A stretch of 64,000 nucleotides of DNA from Pelagadaptatus sp034112445 (GTDB taxonomy: Bacteria > Pseudomonadota > Gammaproteobacteria > Pseudomonadales > Cellvibrionaceae), in the NCBI GenBank assembly GCA_034112445.1, contig JAWUVI010000015.1, positions 1 through 64,000 of the forward strand, read 5' to 3'. The notes below the pieces were generated by a model, which did no database searches, had not been told where the DNA came from, and was given only the letters and a program-made list of their open reading frames with translations. The position numbers and the translations under genes were made by a program. Of this stretch, positions 35,899 to 45,150 are shown in pieces (the stretch's first letter is position 1; each line of letters opens with the position of its first letter).

Positions 35899-36810
35899 TT
35901 ATGATTTAGCTGAACCAAGTAAATCTTTTATTCCCTCGATTGAACCCAGCAAAGAGCTCGCTTCTAGAGGTATCATAATGACTTTACTGTTCTCAGCAGA
36001 GCCGATAGTAGCCAAGGCTTCCGTGTATTTTTGCGCAATAAAGTAATTGATCGCTTGTGGGTTACCTTTAGCAATTGCTTCAGAAACCATATAAGTTGCT
36101 TTCGCTTCAGCTTGCGCTTCACGCTCTCGCGCTTCAGACTCAAGAAACGCCGCTTCTCGCTGGCCCTCAGCCTTAAGAATCTGACCTTTTTTCTCACCCT
36201 CAGCAACCATGATTGCCGCTTGCCTTTCACCATCGGCAATCAAAACTGTGGACCGTTTTTCACGCTCAGCCTTCATTTGATTCGCCATAGCTTCCACCAA
36301 ATCACGCGGCGGTGTTATGTCTTTTATCTCAATGCGAGTAACTTTAACTCCCCATGGGTTAGTGGCCTCATCGACCTTTTTCAACAAACTAAAGTTGATT
36401 TCATCACGATTAGACAGCATCGCATCCAGCTCCAGAGAACCTAAAACCGCACGAATATTGGTCATCACCAAGTTGCGCATCGCCCGCTCAAGATCATTCA
36501 CTTCATAGGAAGCTGCCACAGGATCAACAATTTGAAAGAAACAAACCGCATCGGTAGTCACCATAGCGTTATCGGCGCTGATAACTTCTTGTGGCGGAAC
36601 ATCTAAAACCTGCTCCATAACAATTTGTTTGCGTCCCACATCATCAATAAACGGGATGATGATGTGCAGCCCTGGGTTCAAGGTTTGTGTGTATTTACCA
36701 AATCGTTCAACCGTCCAAGCCTGACCTTGCGGCACACTATTCACCCCCTTAGCCACCAAAATAACGCCCAACACAACAAAGGCGACAGCAAAAACATCAA
36801 AACCAAACAT
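35899..36810 (-). CDS. qmcA: SPFH/stomatin family protein (QmcA-like)
   Basis: The 303-residue protein has one N-terminal membrane segment (about 2-20), an SPFH domain (about 22-200; VPQGQAWTVERFGKYTQTL, GLHIIIPFIDDVGRKQ) and a coiled-coil Glu/Ala-rich region (about 190-245). It forms oligomers in the inner membrane and is linked to FtsH-type proteases or lipid organisation in relatives. It is paired with nfeD downstream. Confidence 0.92.
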   Translation of the reverse strand: MFGFDVFAVAFVVLGVILVAKGVNSVPQGQAWTVERFGKYTQTLNPGLHIIIPFIDDVGRKQIVMEQVLDVPPQEVISADNAMVTTDAVCFFQIVDPVAASYEVNDLERAMRNLVMTNIRAVLGSLELDAMLSNRDEINFSLLKKVDEATNPWGVKVTRIEIKDITPPRDLVEAMANQMKAEREKRSTVLIADGERQAAIMVAEGEKKGQILKAEGQREAAFLESEAREREAQAEAKATYMVSEAIAKGNPQAINYFIAQKYTEALATIGSAENSKVIMIPLEASSLLGSIEGIKDLLGSAKS

Positions 36811-36833
36811 ATTTATTCTCCGTTAAAAATGAA

Positions 36834-37790
36834 TCAAGCAGTCACTTGATTAATGGGTATTCCAGATAAAAAGCTTTTTAGATTGTTCTCGGTAATAGTC
36901 ATCATGCGGCTGCGTGCCGCGGTGGTTGCCCACGCAATATGGGGCGTAATAAGACATTCTGACCTATTTAATAAAGGATTGCTTGCGGCGGCAGGCTCAA
37001 CAGTTAAAACATCTAGGGCCACACCAGCAATCGTATCATTGGCTAACGCCTCAGCCAGATCAAGTTCATTAACCAATGCGCCACGAGCGGTATTAATCAA
37101 AAATGCTGTGGGCTTCATTTTCCTTAAAAAACTGACATCAATAAAACCCGCATTAGCCTCCGTTAAGGGGCAGTGTATGGAAACAAAATCACTGCGCGCC
37201 AACAATTGATCCATACCCAAATAATCCACACCCTCAGGCAATATTTCTGGCTCCGAACGCGAGCACACGAGAACCTTCATCCCAAATGCTTGAGCTATTC
37301 GCGCCACTTGCTTACCTATTGCGCCATAACCAACGATACCTATCGACATCTCGGCCAACTCCAACATCGAATGATCATAAAAACAAAAGTCTTGGGATTC
37401 AGACCAACGTCCATTTTGGACAGCGTCATTGTAATAAGCCACAGGCTGAACCAACGCCAAAATTTGCGCAAACACAAATTGAGCTACTGAATTAGATCCA
37501 TAGGCGGGAATATTAGTTACCGTAATGCCAAGCTGTTGCGCAGCCTTAATATCGACAACATTGTAACCTGTCGCCGTAAGGCCAATGTACTTCAACTTAG
37601 GCAAGCTCCGCATGACTTTATAATCAAAAACAATCTTGTTAGTGATCAAAATTTCAGCATCCAAACTGCGAGCCAAAACCTGCTCCGGAGGGGTTCTATC
37701 ATAAACCGTTAAATCCGTAACTGCAGCGATTCCCTGCCACGATAAATCCCCTGGGTTTAACGCATACCCATCCAACACAATCGCTTTCAT
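36834..37790 (-). CDS. D-2-hydroxyacid dehydrogenase (glycerate/hydroxypyruvate type)
   Basis: From the ATG at 37790 the protein has 318 residues. NAD binding is seen in GIVGYGAIGKQVARIAQAFG. INTARGALVNE carries the conserved Arg region, and TPHIAWAT has the catalytic His. DNVPAYGSNSVAQFVFAQIL-type text (NIPAYGSNSVAQFVFA) marks the family. It likely reduces hydroxypyruvate, glyoxylate or a similar acid; the true substrate is not readable. A GTG four codons earlier is an alternative start. It is 23 bases upstream of the qmcA-like gene on the same strand. Confidence 0.88.
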   Translation of the reverse strand: MKAIVLDGYALNPGDLSWQGIAAVTDLTVYDRTPPEQVLARSLDAEILITNKIVFDYKVMRSLPKLKYIGLTATGYNVVDIKAAQQLGITVTNIPAYGSNSVAQFVFAQILALVQPVAYYNDAVQNGRWSESQDFCFYDHSMLELAEMSIGIVGYGAIGKQVARIAQAFGMKVLVCSRSEPEILPEGVDYLGMDQLLARSDFVSIHCPLTEANAGFIDVSFLRKMKPTAFLINTARGALVNELDLAEALANDTIAGVALDVLTVEPAAASNPLLNRSECLITPHIAWATTAARSRMMTITENNLKSFLSGIPINQVTA

Positions 37791-37835
37791 TTTAAGCACC
37801 ACAAATCAACGCATAATACCGTTAATAGTTAATAT

Positions 37836-38681
37836 TTAATATTTGAGTAATGGGTGTTTGTACTTCTTTTTCTTCGCCAATCTTTTGCCCCAAAGCTCGG
37901 CTGTTTTCTGGTCTTCAGGATAAATACTGTAAATCATCAGCGCCGGCTCAGGCATAACTCGTGTAGCTCCTACCGTATTAAAGACCTGTAAATACACCTG
38001 AGGCTCATGATCCGGCAGACTTATCCGGGTATACATCCCCGATAGGGTAAGCCGATTGGCGCCTCTTATTTTCCAATCGGCTGGTAGCGATTTATCACAC
38101 AAAAAGCGCTGTAAGGTGCTTACCGACTCTATATCCTGAAACATCAACACTTCTTGCTGTATGGATACTAACAGAGCACTGGTAATTTCTTCCCAATCAT
38201 CCATATAAGGCTTAAGACCATCTTCAGCAAACAATAAGTCTAAAATATTAAATTCGGGCTGCTTATGAATAGAAGGTACTCGCTGACCCAATATTTCCAT
38301 CCAGGCGCGATTCATCATATAAACATCGCCCGTTCGATTAATGACGACCGACGGATAAGGATCTAATCCTCTCAAACTACTGATCAAAGCATGATTGAGA
38401 AAACTTTCTTCAATAGAGTTTGGCTTAACAATCTGGCAGGCAGCAAAACCTGCAGACACCAGTAAATTATTGGTTTCTCGGCTATTGAGCTTTAAAAAAG
38501 TCGCCAACCGTAAAGCAATGTCACGGCTCGGCAATGATCGGCCATTCTCAAGAAAACTAATATGCTTAATAGAAGACTCAATCTCTAGAGCAACATCCTC
38601 TTGACTGTATTTACGCACTTGTCGCCAATAACGCAGTAATCGCCCAAAAGCACCCGCAGCTACCTGCCCTTCCATTTCCAC
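37836..38681 (-). CDS. XRE-type regulator with a MmyB-like ligand-binding domain
   Basis: The 281-residue protein has an N-terminal HTH of the Cro/C1 type (about residues 12-68: LRYWRQVRKYSQEDVALEIE, HISFLENGRSLPSRDIALRL). The rest resembles the PAS-like ligand domain of MmyB/MltR-type regulators (DPYPSVVINRTGDVYMMNRAW). A structure of that domain from Chloroflexus was, as I recall, solved with a fatty acid bound. The gene is divergent from the fatty acyl-CoA reductase across 223 bases, so it probably controls that gene and may sense an acyl chain. An ACGC-N4-GCGT palindrome (38794-38805) in the gap is a possible site. Confidence 0.83.
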   Translation of the reverse strand: MEMEGQVAAGAFGRLLRYWRQVRKYSQEDVALEIESSIKHISFLENGRSLPSRDIALRLATFLKLNSRETNNLLVSAGFAACQIVKPNSIEESFLNHALISSLRGLDPYPSVVINRTGDVYMMNRAWMEILGQRVPSIHKQPEFNILDLLFAEDGLKPYMDDWEEITSALLVSIQQEVLMFQDIESVSTLQRFLCDKSLPADWKIRGANRLTLSGMYTRISLPDHEPQVYLQVFNTVGATRVMPEPALMIYSIYPEDQKTAELWGKRLAKKKKYKHPLLKY

Positions 38682-38904
38682 AATAAAATCCTTTCCTACG
38701 AATTTAAAATTTAAATTAACATCACTTTACCTCTCATGTAAAAGACGAATCTCCATTCTTGGTTAATACTGTATGCCATCACTGCAAAATGTTACGCACA
38801 AGCGTTGTTAGATGCAGAGTTTTTATAACAAGTATATTTTTATAATTAGATTTAAATAGCCACATTTAGACAATTATATCGACAACAACATTACGGAGAA
38901 CATA

Positions 38905-40902
38905 ATGAACATCTTTCTGACAGGCGGAACAGGCTTCATCGGTAAAAACTTAATTAAAGAGCTTGCCGCTCGCAAAGGTAAGATTTACGTTTTAGTACGT
39001 GAATCATCTAAGTATAAAATCGATGAAATTGCGCAGAAATATGAACTGAGTAAATCCCGCTTAATCCCTATTATTGGCGATATAAACGAGCCACTATTGG
39101 GCGTTAGCCAAGAAGACATAACCAAGCTAGAAGGAAAAGTAGAAGAATTTATTCACGCCGCTGCCATTTACGATATTGAAGCTCCAGCCGCCGAACAATA
39201 TCAAAGCAATGTTGAAGGTACTCAGCAAGCCATCGCTCTTGCCGAAGCACTCAAAGCGGGCTGCTTTAATCAAATCAGCTCTATCGCAGCAGGCGGCCTA
39301 TACAAAGGCACCTTCACTGAGCGTATGTTCAGCGAAGCAATCGGCCTCGACTCCAACCCGTATCTACGCACCAAACATGATTCCGAAGGCATCGTTCGCG
39401 ACACCAAAACCATTCCTTGGCGTATATTCCGCCCAGCTATTGTTGTTGGTCACTCTGAAACTGGCGAAATTGATAAAATTGACGGCCCGTATTACATGTT
39501 CAAATCTTTACAGAAAATTCGTAAAGTTATGCCTAACTGGATGCCGTCCATTGGTCTAGAGGCTGGTCCGATTAACATTGTTCCGGTTGATTTTGTAGCA
39601 CAGTCTATTGATTACATTGTTCACCAAGGCGGAAATCACAGCGAATGCTTTCACCTTACAGACCCTAAAGCCTACACAATGGGTGACGCTCTACAGATCT
39701 TTTCAAGCGCAGCCAACGGACCAAAATTCCCACTGCGCCTTAATGCACCTAAATTAATGGGTTTTGTACCGCGTCCAATCGCATCGGTAATGAGCCACTT
39801 ACCACCGATCAGAATGGCCACCGATCAAGTCTTTAAGTTGCTTGATATTCCGCGCGAAGCAATTGGCATGATGGAGTTTGGGGCTTTTTATGACAGCCGT
39901 AACACCCAAAAAGCATTACAAGGTTCGGGCATCAAAGTTCCTGATCTGAAAGATTACGCTGGAAATATTTGGAACTACTGGGAACGTCAGTTAGACACAG
40001 ACAACAAAGCCAGACGCACCTTAGAAGGTCGTGTTCGTGGTCGTGTAGTCGTTGTTACTGGTGCATCATCAGGTATTGGTAAAGCTCTGGCTTATCGCTT
40101 AGGCCAAGCTGGCGCAAAAGTCATTTTGGTTGCTCGTGGCGTAGAAAAGCTCGAAGAAACCCAACGCGACATCATCGCAATGGGCGGCGAAGCTTATACC
40201 TACCCCTGTGACTTATCTAACGTGGATGCCTGTGGCGCTCTTGCACAACAAATTGTTAATGATCACGGCCACGCTGACATATTAGTAAACAATGCCGGCC
40301 GCTCAATTCGCCGCTCATTGAAACTTACTTATGATCGCTTCCATGATTTCGAGCGCACCATGCAGCTAAATTATTTCGGTCCGGTTAAATTGATCATGGG
40401 CTTTTTACCATCCATGTCGAATCAACAAAAAGGCCACATCATTAATATTTCATCCATTGCTGTTGCTGCTGGCGCCATGCCTCGCTTCTCAGCGTATGCT
40501 GCTTCAAAAGCCGCATTGGATGTATATTCACGCTGTGCCGGTGCTGAATTCCGCGCCGACAATATCAAATTCACCAACATCCATATGCCATTGGTTAGAA
40601 CGCCTATGATTGGTCCTACTTCAATCTATAACTCAGTGCCTACATTGAGCCCTGAAGAAGCTGTTGACCTGATTGAGAAAGCCATCATCAAACAGCCACA
40701 TGAGATCAACAACATCACAGGCTCAGCAATGAAAGCTATGGGCATGATTTCACCAGATGCGTTTGAGCAAGTTATGAGTATGGTTTACAAAGTATTCCCA
40801 GACTCAGCAGCAGCTAAAGGCGAGCAAGCTCCAAAAGAAGCCGTTAAAGCAACCACAGAACAAGTAGCTCTCGCTGCCGTTCTGAATGGTGCTCACGTTT
40901 AA
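38905..40902 (+). CDS. Two-domain fatty acyl-CoA reductase (alcohol-forming)
   Basis: The 665-residue protein joins two reductase domains. The N-terminal extended SDR part has TGGTGFIGKNL and the YLRTK active site (YxxxK). The C-terminal classical SDR part has TGASSGIGKALAYRLG, NNAGRSIRRSL, and YAASK. Stretches such as DRFHDFERTMQLNYFG are as I remember them from the Marinobacter fatty acyl-CoA reductase of about 660 residues. That enzyme reduces acyl-CoA through the aldehyde to fatty alcohol, for wax esters. A GGAG ribosome site precedes the ATG. No wax ester synthase gene is in the window. A strong terminator follows. Confidence 0.93.
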   Translation: MNIFLTGGTGFIGKNLIKELAARKGKIYVLVRESSKYKIDEIAQKYELSKSRLIPIIGDINEPLLGVSQEDITKLEGKVEEFIHAAAIYDIEAPAAEQYQSNVEGTQQAIALAEALKAGCFNQISSIAAGGLYKGTFTERMFSEAIGLDSNPYLRTKHDSEGIVRDTKTIPWRIFRPAIVVGHSETGEIDKIDGPYYMFKSLQKIRKVMPNWMPSIGLEAGPINIVPVDFVAQSIDYIVHQGGNHSECFHLTDPKAYTMGDALQIFSSAANGPKFPLRLNAPKLMGFVPRPIASVMSHLPPIRMATDQVFKLLDIPREAIGMMEFGAFYDSRNTQKALQGSGIKVPDLKDYAGNIWNYWERQLDTDNKARRTLEGRVRGRVVVVTGASSGIGKALAYRLGQAGAKVILVARGVEKLEETQRDIIAMGGEAYTYPCDLSNVDACGALAQQIVNDHGHADILVNNAGRSIRRSLKLTYDRFHDFERTMQLNYFGPVKLIMGFLPSMSNQQKGHIINISSIAVAAGAMPRFSAYAASKAALDVYSRCAGAEFRADNIKFTNIHMPLVRTPMIGPTSIYNSVPTLSPEEAVDLIEKAIIKQPHEINNITGSAMKAMGMISPDAFEQVMSMVYKVFPDSAAAKGEQAPKEAVKATTEQVALAAVLNGAHV

Positions 40903-40923
40903 TTTGGCGTAAATAGCGAGTAT

Positions 40924-40962
40924 AAAAAAAGGCCGAGTAGTTAATAACTACTCGGCCTTTTT
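40924..40962. terminator. Bidirectional terminator between the acyl-CoA reductase and glyA
   Basis: The 10-base stem GGCCGAGTAG/CTACTCGGCC (40931-40957 in all, loop TTAATAA) is flanked by an A run and a T run. It serves the two convergent genes. Confidence 0.92.
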
Positions 40963-40975
40963 AATTTCTATATAA

Positions 40976-42238
40976 CTAGCCATAAACAGGAAAGCGCTTA
41001 CACAAGCTCAATACTTTCGTTTTCACATCAGCAATAACCGCTTCGGAAGTACCATTTTCTAAACTTTCTAGAACATCACACATCCAGTTGGTTAACTCAA
41101 TGGTTTCTTCTTCGCCAAATCCGCGAGTTGTAATCGCAGGCGTACCTACACGTAAACCAGAAGTTACAAATGGTGAACGTGGGTCATTAGGAACCGAATT
41201 TTTATTCACGGTGATATTAGCTGAACCCAGTGCCGCATCGGCGTCTTTACCGGTGTACTCCTTGCCAATTAAATCAACCAACATCAGGTGATTCTCAGTA
41301 CCGCCAGACACAATATTAATACCGCGCTCAATAAACGTAGCGGCCATTGCTTTAGCGTTAGTAACTACTTGCTGTTGATACAATTTATAGTCATCGCTCA
41401 TGGCCTCTTTGAACGAGATCGCTTTAGCCGCAATGACGTGCATCAACGGGCCCCCTTGACCACCAGGGAAAACCGCCGAATTAAGTTTTTTCTCAACTTC
41501 AGGATTAGCCTTAGCCAGAATTAAACCGCCACGTGGGCCACGTAATGTCTTGTGGGTGGTCGAAGTCGTTACATCAGCAATTTGTACTGGGCTTGGGTAA
41601 ACACCCGCTGCAACCAAACCAGCAACGTGTGCCATATCAACAAATAGATACGCACCAACTTTGTCGGCTATTTCACGAAAACGATTCCAATCCATAATTT
41701 GTGAATAAGCCGAAAAACCAGCGATAATCATTTTAGGCTTATGCTCAATCGCTAAACGTTCAACTTCGTCGTAATCTACAACGCCAGTCTCAGGGTTCAA
41801 ACCATATTGCACAGCATTATATGTCTTACCCGAGAAGCTCACTGATGCACCGTGAGTTAAATGACCACCATGAGCCAAACTCATCCCCAAAATAGTATCG
41901 CCAGGAACACATAAAGCCTGATAAACCGCTGCATTAGCTTGTGAGCCAGAGTGCGGCTGAACGTTGGCGTAATCAGCACCAAATAATTCTTTTGCGCGTG
42001 AAATGGCTAAGGCTTCAGCCGTATCAACATACTCACAACCACCGTAGTAACGCTTGCCAGGATAACCTTCAGCGTATTTATTGGTTAACTTGGTGCCTTG
42101 AGCCACCATAACCATTGGGCTGGTATAGTTTTCAGATGCAATAAGTTCAATGTGCTCTTCCTGACGGACACCTTCACTTTCAATAGAGGCCCATATTTCA
42201 GGGTCAAAGTCAGCAATGGTCAATGATTTATCAAACAT
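40976..42238 (-). CDS. glyA: Serine hydroxymethyltransferase
   Basis: This PLP enzyme interconverts serine and glycine and feeds one-carbon units to tetrahydrofolate. The 420-residue protein has the family N-terminal helix region IELIASENYTSPMVMVAQG, NVQPHSGSQANAAVYQAL, the PLP lysine in TSTTHKTLRGPRGG, and GLRVGTPAITTRGF near the end. It is divergent from deaD. No glycine riboswitch is visible in the gap. Confidence 0.98.
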   Translation of the reverse strand: MFDKSLTIADFDPEIWASIESEGVRQEEHIELIASENYTSPMVMVAQGTKLTNKYAEGYPGKRYYGGCEYVDTAEALAISRAKELFGADYANVQPHSGSQANAAVYQALCVPGDTILGMSLAHGGHLTHGASVSFSGKTYNAVQYGLNPETGVVDYDEVERLAIEHKPKMIIAGFSAYSQIMDWNRFREIADKVGAYLFVDMAHVAGLVAAGVYPSPVQIADVTTSTTHKTLRGPRGGLILAKANPEVEKKLNSAVFPGGQGGPLMHVIAAKAISFKEAMSDDYKLYQQQVVTNAKAMAATFIERGINIVSGGTENHLMLVDLIGKEYTGKDADAALGSANITVNKNSVPNDPRSPFVTSGLRVGTPAITTRGFGEEETIELTNWMCDVLESLENGTSEAVIADVKTKVLSLCKRFPVYG

Positions 42239-42523
42239 ATTAATAGCCCTACGTGGTTTAACGAGTGAGTTTAATGAGTATAAGTTACTTACTTGCTATG
42301 AATTTTAAGGGCGCAAATTGTACACGATTCAACCGATAATGAACGCTTATTTTTTCAGATATCGACCTAAGAAAAGTATTGAAAGTAAATACTGCTGCCC
42401 TTTTAGCCGGTTTGCCTGTATAGTGCGCGTCCATTTTCCTACGGGATGCTGGCCAGAAACCTTACTCGACGGGACGCAAGGTAAAGGGCTATCTACCCCA
42501 TTATCTTACTTAAAGGCGACCTC

Positions 42524-44284
42524 ATGTCTGAAGAAACTATACGCTTTGCCGATCTCGGTTTAGCGGAACCAGTATTACAAGCTGTTCAAGCCGTTGGCTA
42601 CGAAACACCATCCCCCATTCAAGCAGCCAGTATTCCACATCTGCTTGAAGGCAAAGATATTCTCGGCACAGCACAAACCGGTACCGGTAAAACCGCTGCG
42701 TTTGCTTTGCCCCTGCTAACTCGCATTGATCCACAACTTAAAAAAACCCAAGTATTGGTATTGGCTCCTACTCGCGAGCTAGCCATACAAGTTGCCGAAG
42801 CATTTCAAACTTACGGCTCAAAATTGAAAGGCTTTCACGTTTTGCCTATTTACGGCGGCACTGACTTTCGCGGTCAAATACGCGGCCTAGAGCGCGGAGC
42901 TCAAGTTATTGTCGGCACTCCCGGTCGCGTCATGGATCACCTTCGTCGCGGCACATTAAAACTCAACGCTCTTCAAACTATCGTTTTGGATGAAGCCGAC
43001 GAAATGTTACGCATGGGCTTTATTGATGACGTGACTTGGATTCTGGATCAAACCCCAGAAAAACGTCAGGTAGCTTTATTTTCAGCCACCATGCCCAAAG
43101 AAATTCGTCGTATCGCAGACACTTATTTAAGCAATCCCGAAATTGTGAAAATAAAATCACAAACTCAAACCGTAGAAACAATTGATCAGTTTTATTGGTT
43201 GGTTCGCGGGGTAAACAAACTAGACGCCCTAACTCGCATTCTTGAAGTAGAAGATTTTGATGCGATCATTATGTTCGTTCGCACCAAAACAGCGACGGCT
43301 GAACTGGCAGAGAAGCTAGAAGCCAGAGGCTATTCCGCGGCCGCACTGAATGGTGACATGAGCCAACAATTGCGTGAACGCGCCATTGAACGCCTCAAGA
43401 ATGGCAAATTGGACATCATTGTTGCCACAGACGTTGCTGCTCGCGGTATTGACGTTGCTCGTGTCAGCCATGTTATCAATTACGATATTCCTTACGACAA
43501 TGAAGCTTATGTTCATCGCATTGGCCGTACTGGCCGTGCTGGCCGTAAAGGAAAAGCGATCTTGTTTGTTACTCCTCGCGAACAACGCATGCTGCGTGGC
43601 ATTGAAAGAACCACCAATCAACCTATCACCCAGCTAACTCTACCAACCAAAGCTCAGGTTGCCGATAAGCGCATCACAGGATTTAAAGAACAATTAAGTG
43701 CTGTTATCGAAAATCAAGATTTAGAGTTCTTCCGTGAAATTGTTATTAACTACAGCGAAGAAACTCAAGGTGACGCTCTCGATATTGCTGCGGCACTGGC
43801 TTATTTGGCTCAACAAGAAAAGCCTTTACTGCAACCGAAAGAGATCAAAGAAGACCGGGTTGAACGTCCGAGCCCGAGACGCGATGATTACGCCAATGAT
43901 CGTGACGACAAATCCAATCGCCGAGATCGCAAACCACGTGATCGTAAAGAAGCTGATGCGAATATGGAAACCTACCGCATTGAAGTTGGGCACAATCAAA
44001 AAGTTCGTCCAGGCGACATTGTTGGCGCGATAGCTAATGAAGCCCAAATTGAAAGTCAGTTTATTGGCCAGATTAAAATCAGCGACGATTTCAGTACAGT
44101 CGACTTACCTAAAGGTATGCCACAAGACTTACTAGATCACATGAAAAAAATGCACATTCGAAACGTACCAATACGAATGAGCAAATTTGACGGCGGATCT
44201 GATGAAGGCGAGAAAAAGCGCCCCTACAAAAAGAAAAGTCCTTCTAGAAAACCAGGTGGACACAGAGGTCAATCTAAAGATTAA
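42524..44284 (+). CDS. deaD: DEAD-box RNA helicase, DeaD/CsdA type
   Basis: The 586-residue protein unwinds RNA with ATP in ribosome assembly and cold adaptation. The first RecA-like domain has AQTGTGKTAAFALP, PTRELAIQV, DEADEML and SATMP. The second has HRIGRTGRAGRKG. After it come a charged Arg/Asp-rich linker and a C-terminal DbpA-type RNA-binding module (YRIEVGHNQKVRPGDIVGAI), then a basic tail. This order and length fit DeaD. The 285-base region upstream is gene-free. It may hold a long leader, as deaD mRNAs often have, but I could not identify a specific element. Confidence 0.95.
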   Translation: MSEETIRFADLGLAEPVLQAVQAVGYETPSPIQAASIPHLLEGKDILGTAQTGTGKTAAFALPLLTRIDPQLKKTQVLVLAPTRELAIQVAEAFQTYGSKLKGFHVLPIYGGTDFRGQIRGLERGAQVIVGTPGRVMDHLRRGTLKLNALQTIVLDEADEMLRMGFIDDVTWILDQTPEKRQVALFSATMPKEIRRIADTYLSNPEIVKIKSQTQTVETIDQFYWLVRGVNKLDALTRILEVEDFDAIIMFVRTKTATAELAEKLEARGYSAAALNGDMSQQLRERAIERLKNGKLDIIVATDVAARGIDVARVSHVINYDIPYDNEAYVHRIGRTGRAGRKGKAILFVTPREQRMLRGIERTTNQPITQLTLPTKAQVADKRITGFKEQLSAVIENQDLEFFREIVINYSEETQGDALDIAAALAYLAQQEKPLLQPKEIKEDRVERPSPRRDDYANDRDDKSNRRDRKPRDRKEADANMETYRIEVGHNQKVRPGDIVGAIANEAQIESQFIGQIKISDDFSTVDLPKGMPQDLLDHMKKMHIRNVPIRMSKFDGGSDEGEKKRPYKKKSPSRKPGGHRGQSKD

Positions 44285-44313
44285 CAGCTTAGATTCACGA
44301 CCCACTTGAAACC

Positions 44314-44346
44314 AAATATGGCGCACTTATGCGCCATATTTTTTAT
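44314..44346 (+). terminator. Terminator after deaD
   Basis: The 12-base perfect stem AAATATGGCGCA/TGCGCCATATTT (44314-44341) has loop CTTA and runs into T-rich sequence. The rest of the 327-base gap up to 44611 holds no gene. It must hold the promoter of the DUF3015 gene, but I could not find a convincing -35/-10 pair. Confidence 0.92.
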
Positions 44347-44611
44347 TTATACAAACCCGACCTGAAGATCATTTCAATCGGACACCAGCCAAATACTTCA
44401 ACCATCCCCTTCAAACTTTCACGGTATTATAAAGTCCTTGATTCATTACTGCTCTGACATCCGCTAAACGTAAATTCAAACCTTATTGCAGTTGCTCTTT
44501 TGACGCTAAAAATGTAATCATTGGAACACTAGGCGCTCATCAAAAGTAATTGATGCTGGAGATTTAATGCGTCTAGATTTTTTCAATATGGAAATACTAA
44601 AGGGATATAAA

Positions 44612-45097
44612 ATGATTAAAAAAATGTTAGCCACGACAGCAATTGTCGCATCTGTAATATCAATGCCCAGTATGGCTGAAGGAAAACCCGGCACTGGCCC
44701 AAATCCATTCTCAGATTGTGGTATAGGTGCAGCGCTGTTTAAAAATAATATCGCCGCAACAATTTCCAATGTTATTTGGGATATTGGTACTACCGCGGTT
44801 ACTTCCGCAACCGCGTCTCCAGAAACTTGCAGTGCTCCCGACGCAGTAGCGGCAGCATTTATTTTTGAAAGCCATGACAGCTTGATGGAAGAAGTTGCTC
44901 AAGGTTCTGGGCAGCATTTAACCTCTTTACTCAACATCCTTGACGTAAATGACATTGAACAAGCAAGTATTGTTAGTCAGGTCCGCGATGATATGACTTT
45001 ATTTGTTTCTAGTGCAGCTTATATAGAAAGTACGCGTATAGAACGTGCAAAATCGTTTTATAGTAGTGTGATGAACGCCGTAGCAACACGAGCTTAA
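44612..45097 (+). CDS. DUF3015 family secreted protein
   Basis: From the ATG at 44612 (AAAGGG upstream) the protein has 161 residues. A signal peptide ends in SMAEG. DUF3015 features are NPFSDCGIGAALF near the mature N-terminus, IWDIGTTAVTSATASPETC, and an alpha-helical C-terminal half. The two Cys (in DCGIG and ETCSAP) probably form a disulfide. The role of the family is unknown. It lies 53 bases upstream of the DUF4105 gene on the same strand. Confidence 0.83.
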   Translation: MIKKMLATTAIVASVISMPSMAEGKPGTGPNPFSDCGIGAALFKNNIAATISNVIWDIGTTAVTSATASPETCSAPDAVAAAFIFESHDSLMEEVAQGSGQHLTSLLNILDVNDIEQASIVSQVRDDMTLFVSSAAYIESTRIERAKSFYSSVMNAVATRA

Positions 45098-45150
45098 TTA
45101 TCACAAATTGAGAGGGGTAACTCTCTCAATGCTTTTTTGTAAAAAACACT

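Noticed and set aside
42239..42523. Glycine riboswitch upstream of glyA
   Set aside because: No conserved glycine aptamer core was found on the minus strand.
42318..42563. 81-codon frame upstream of deaD
   Set aside because: It has no ribosome site or known motif and runs into the deaD coding region in another frame; more likely leader RNA.
44440..44540. Promoter for the DUF3015 gene, TTGACG near 44495
   Set aside because: No suitable -10 lies at a 16-18 base spacing.
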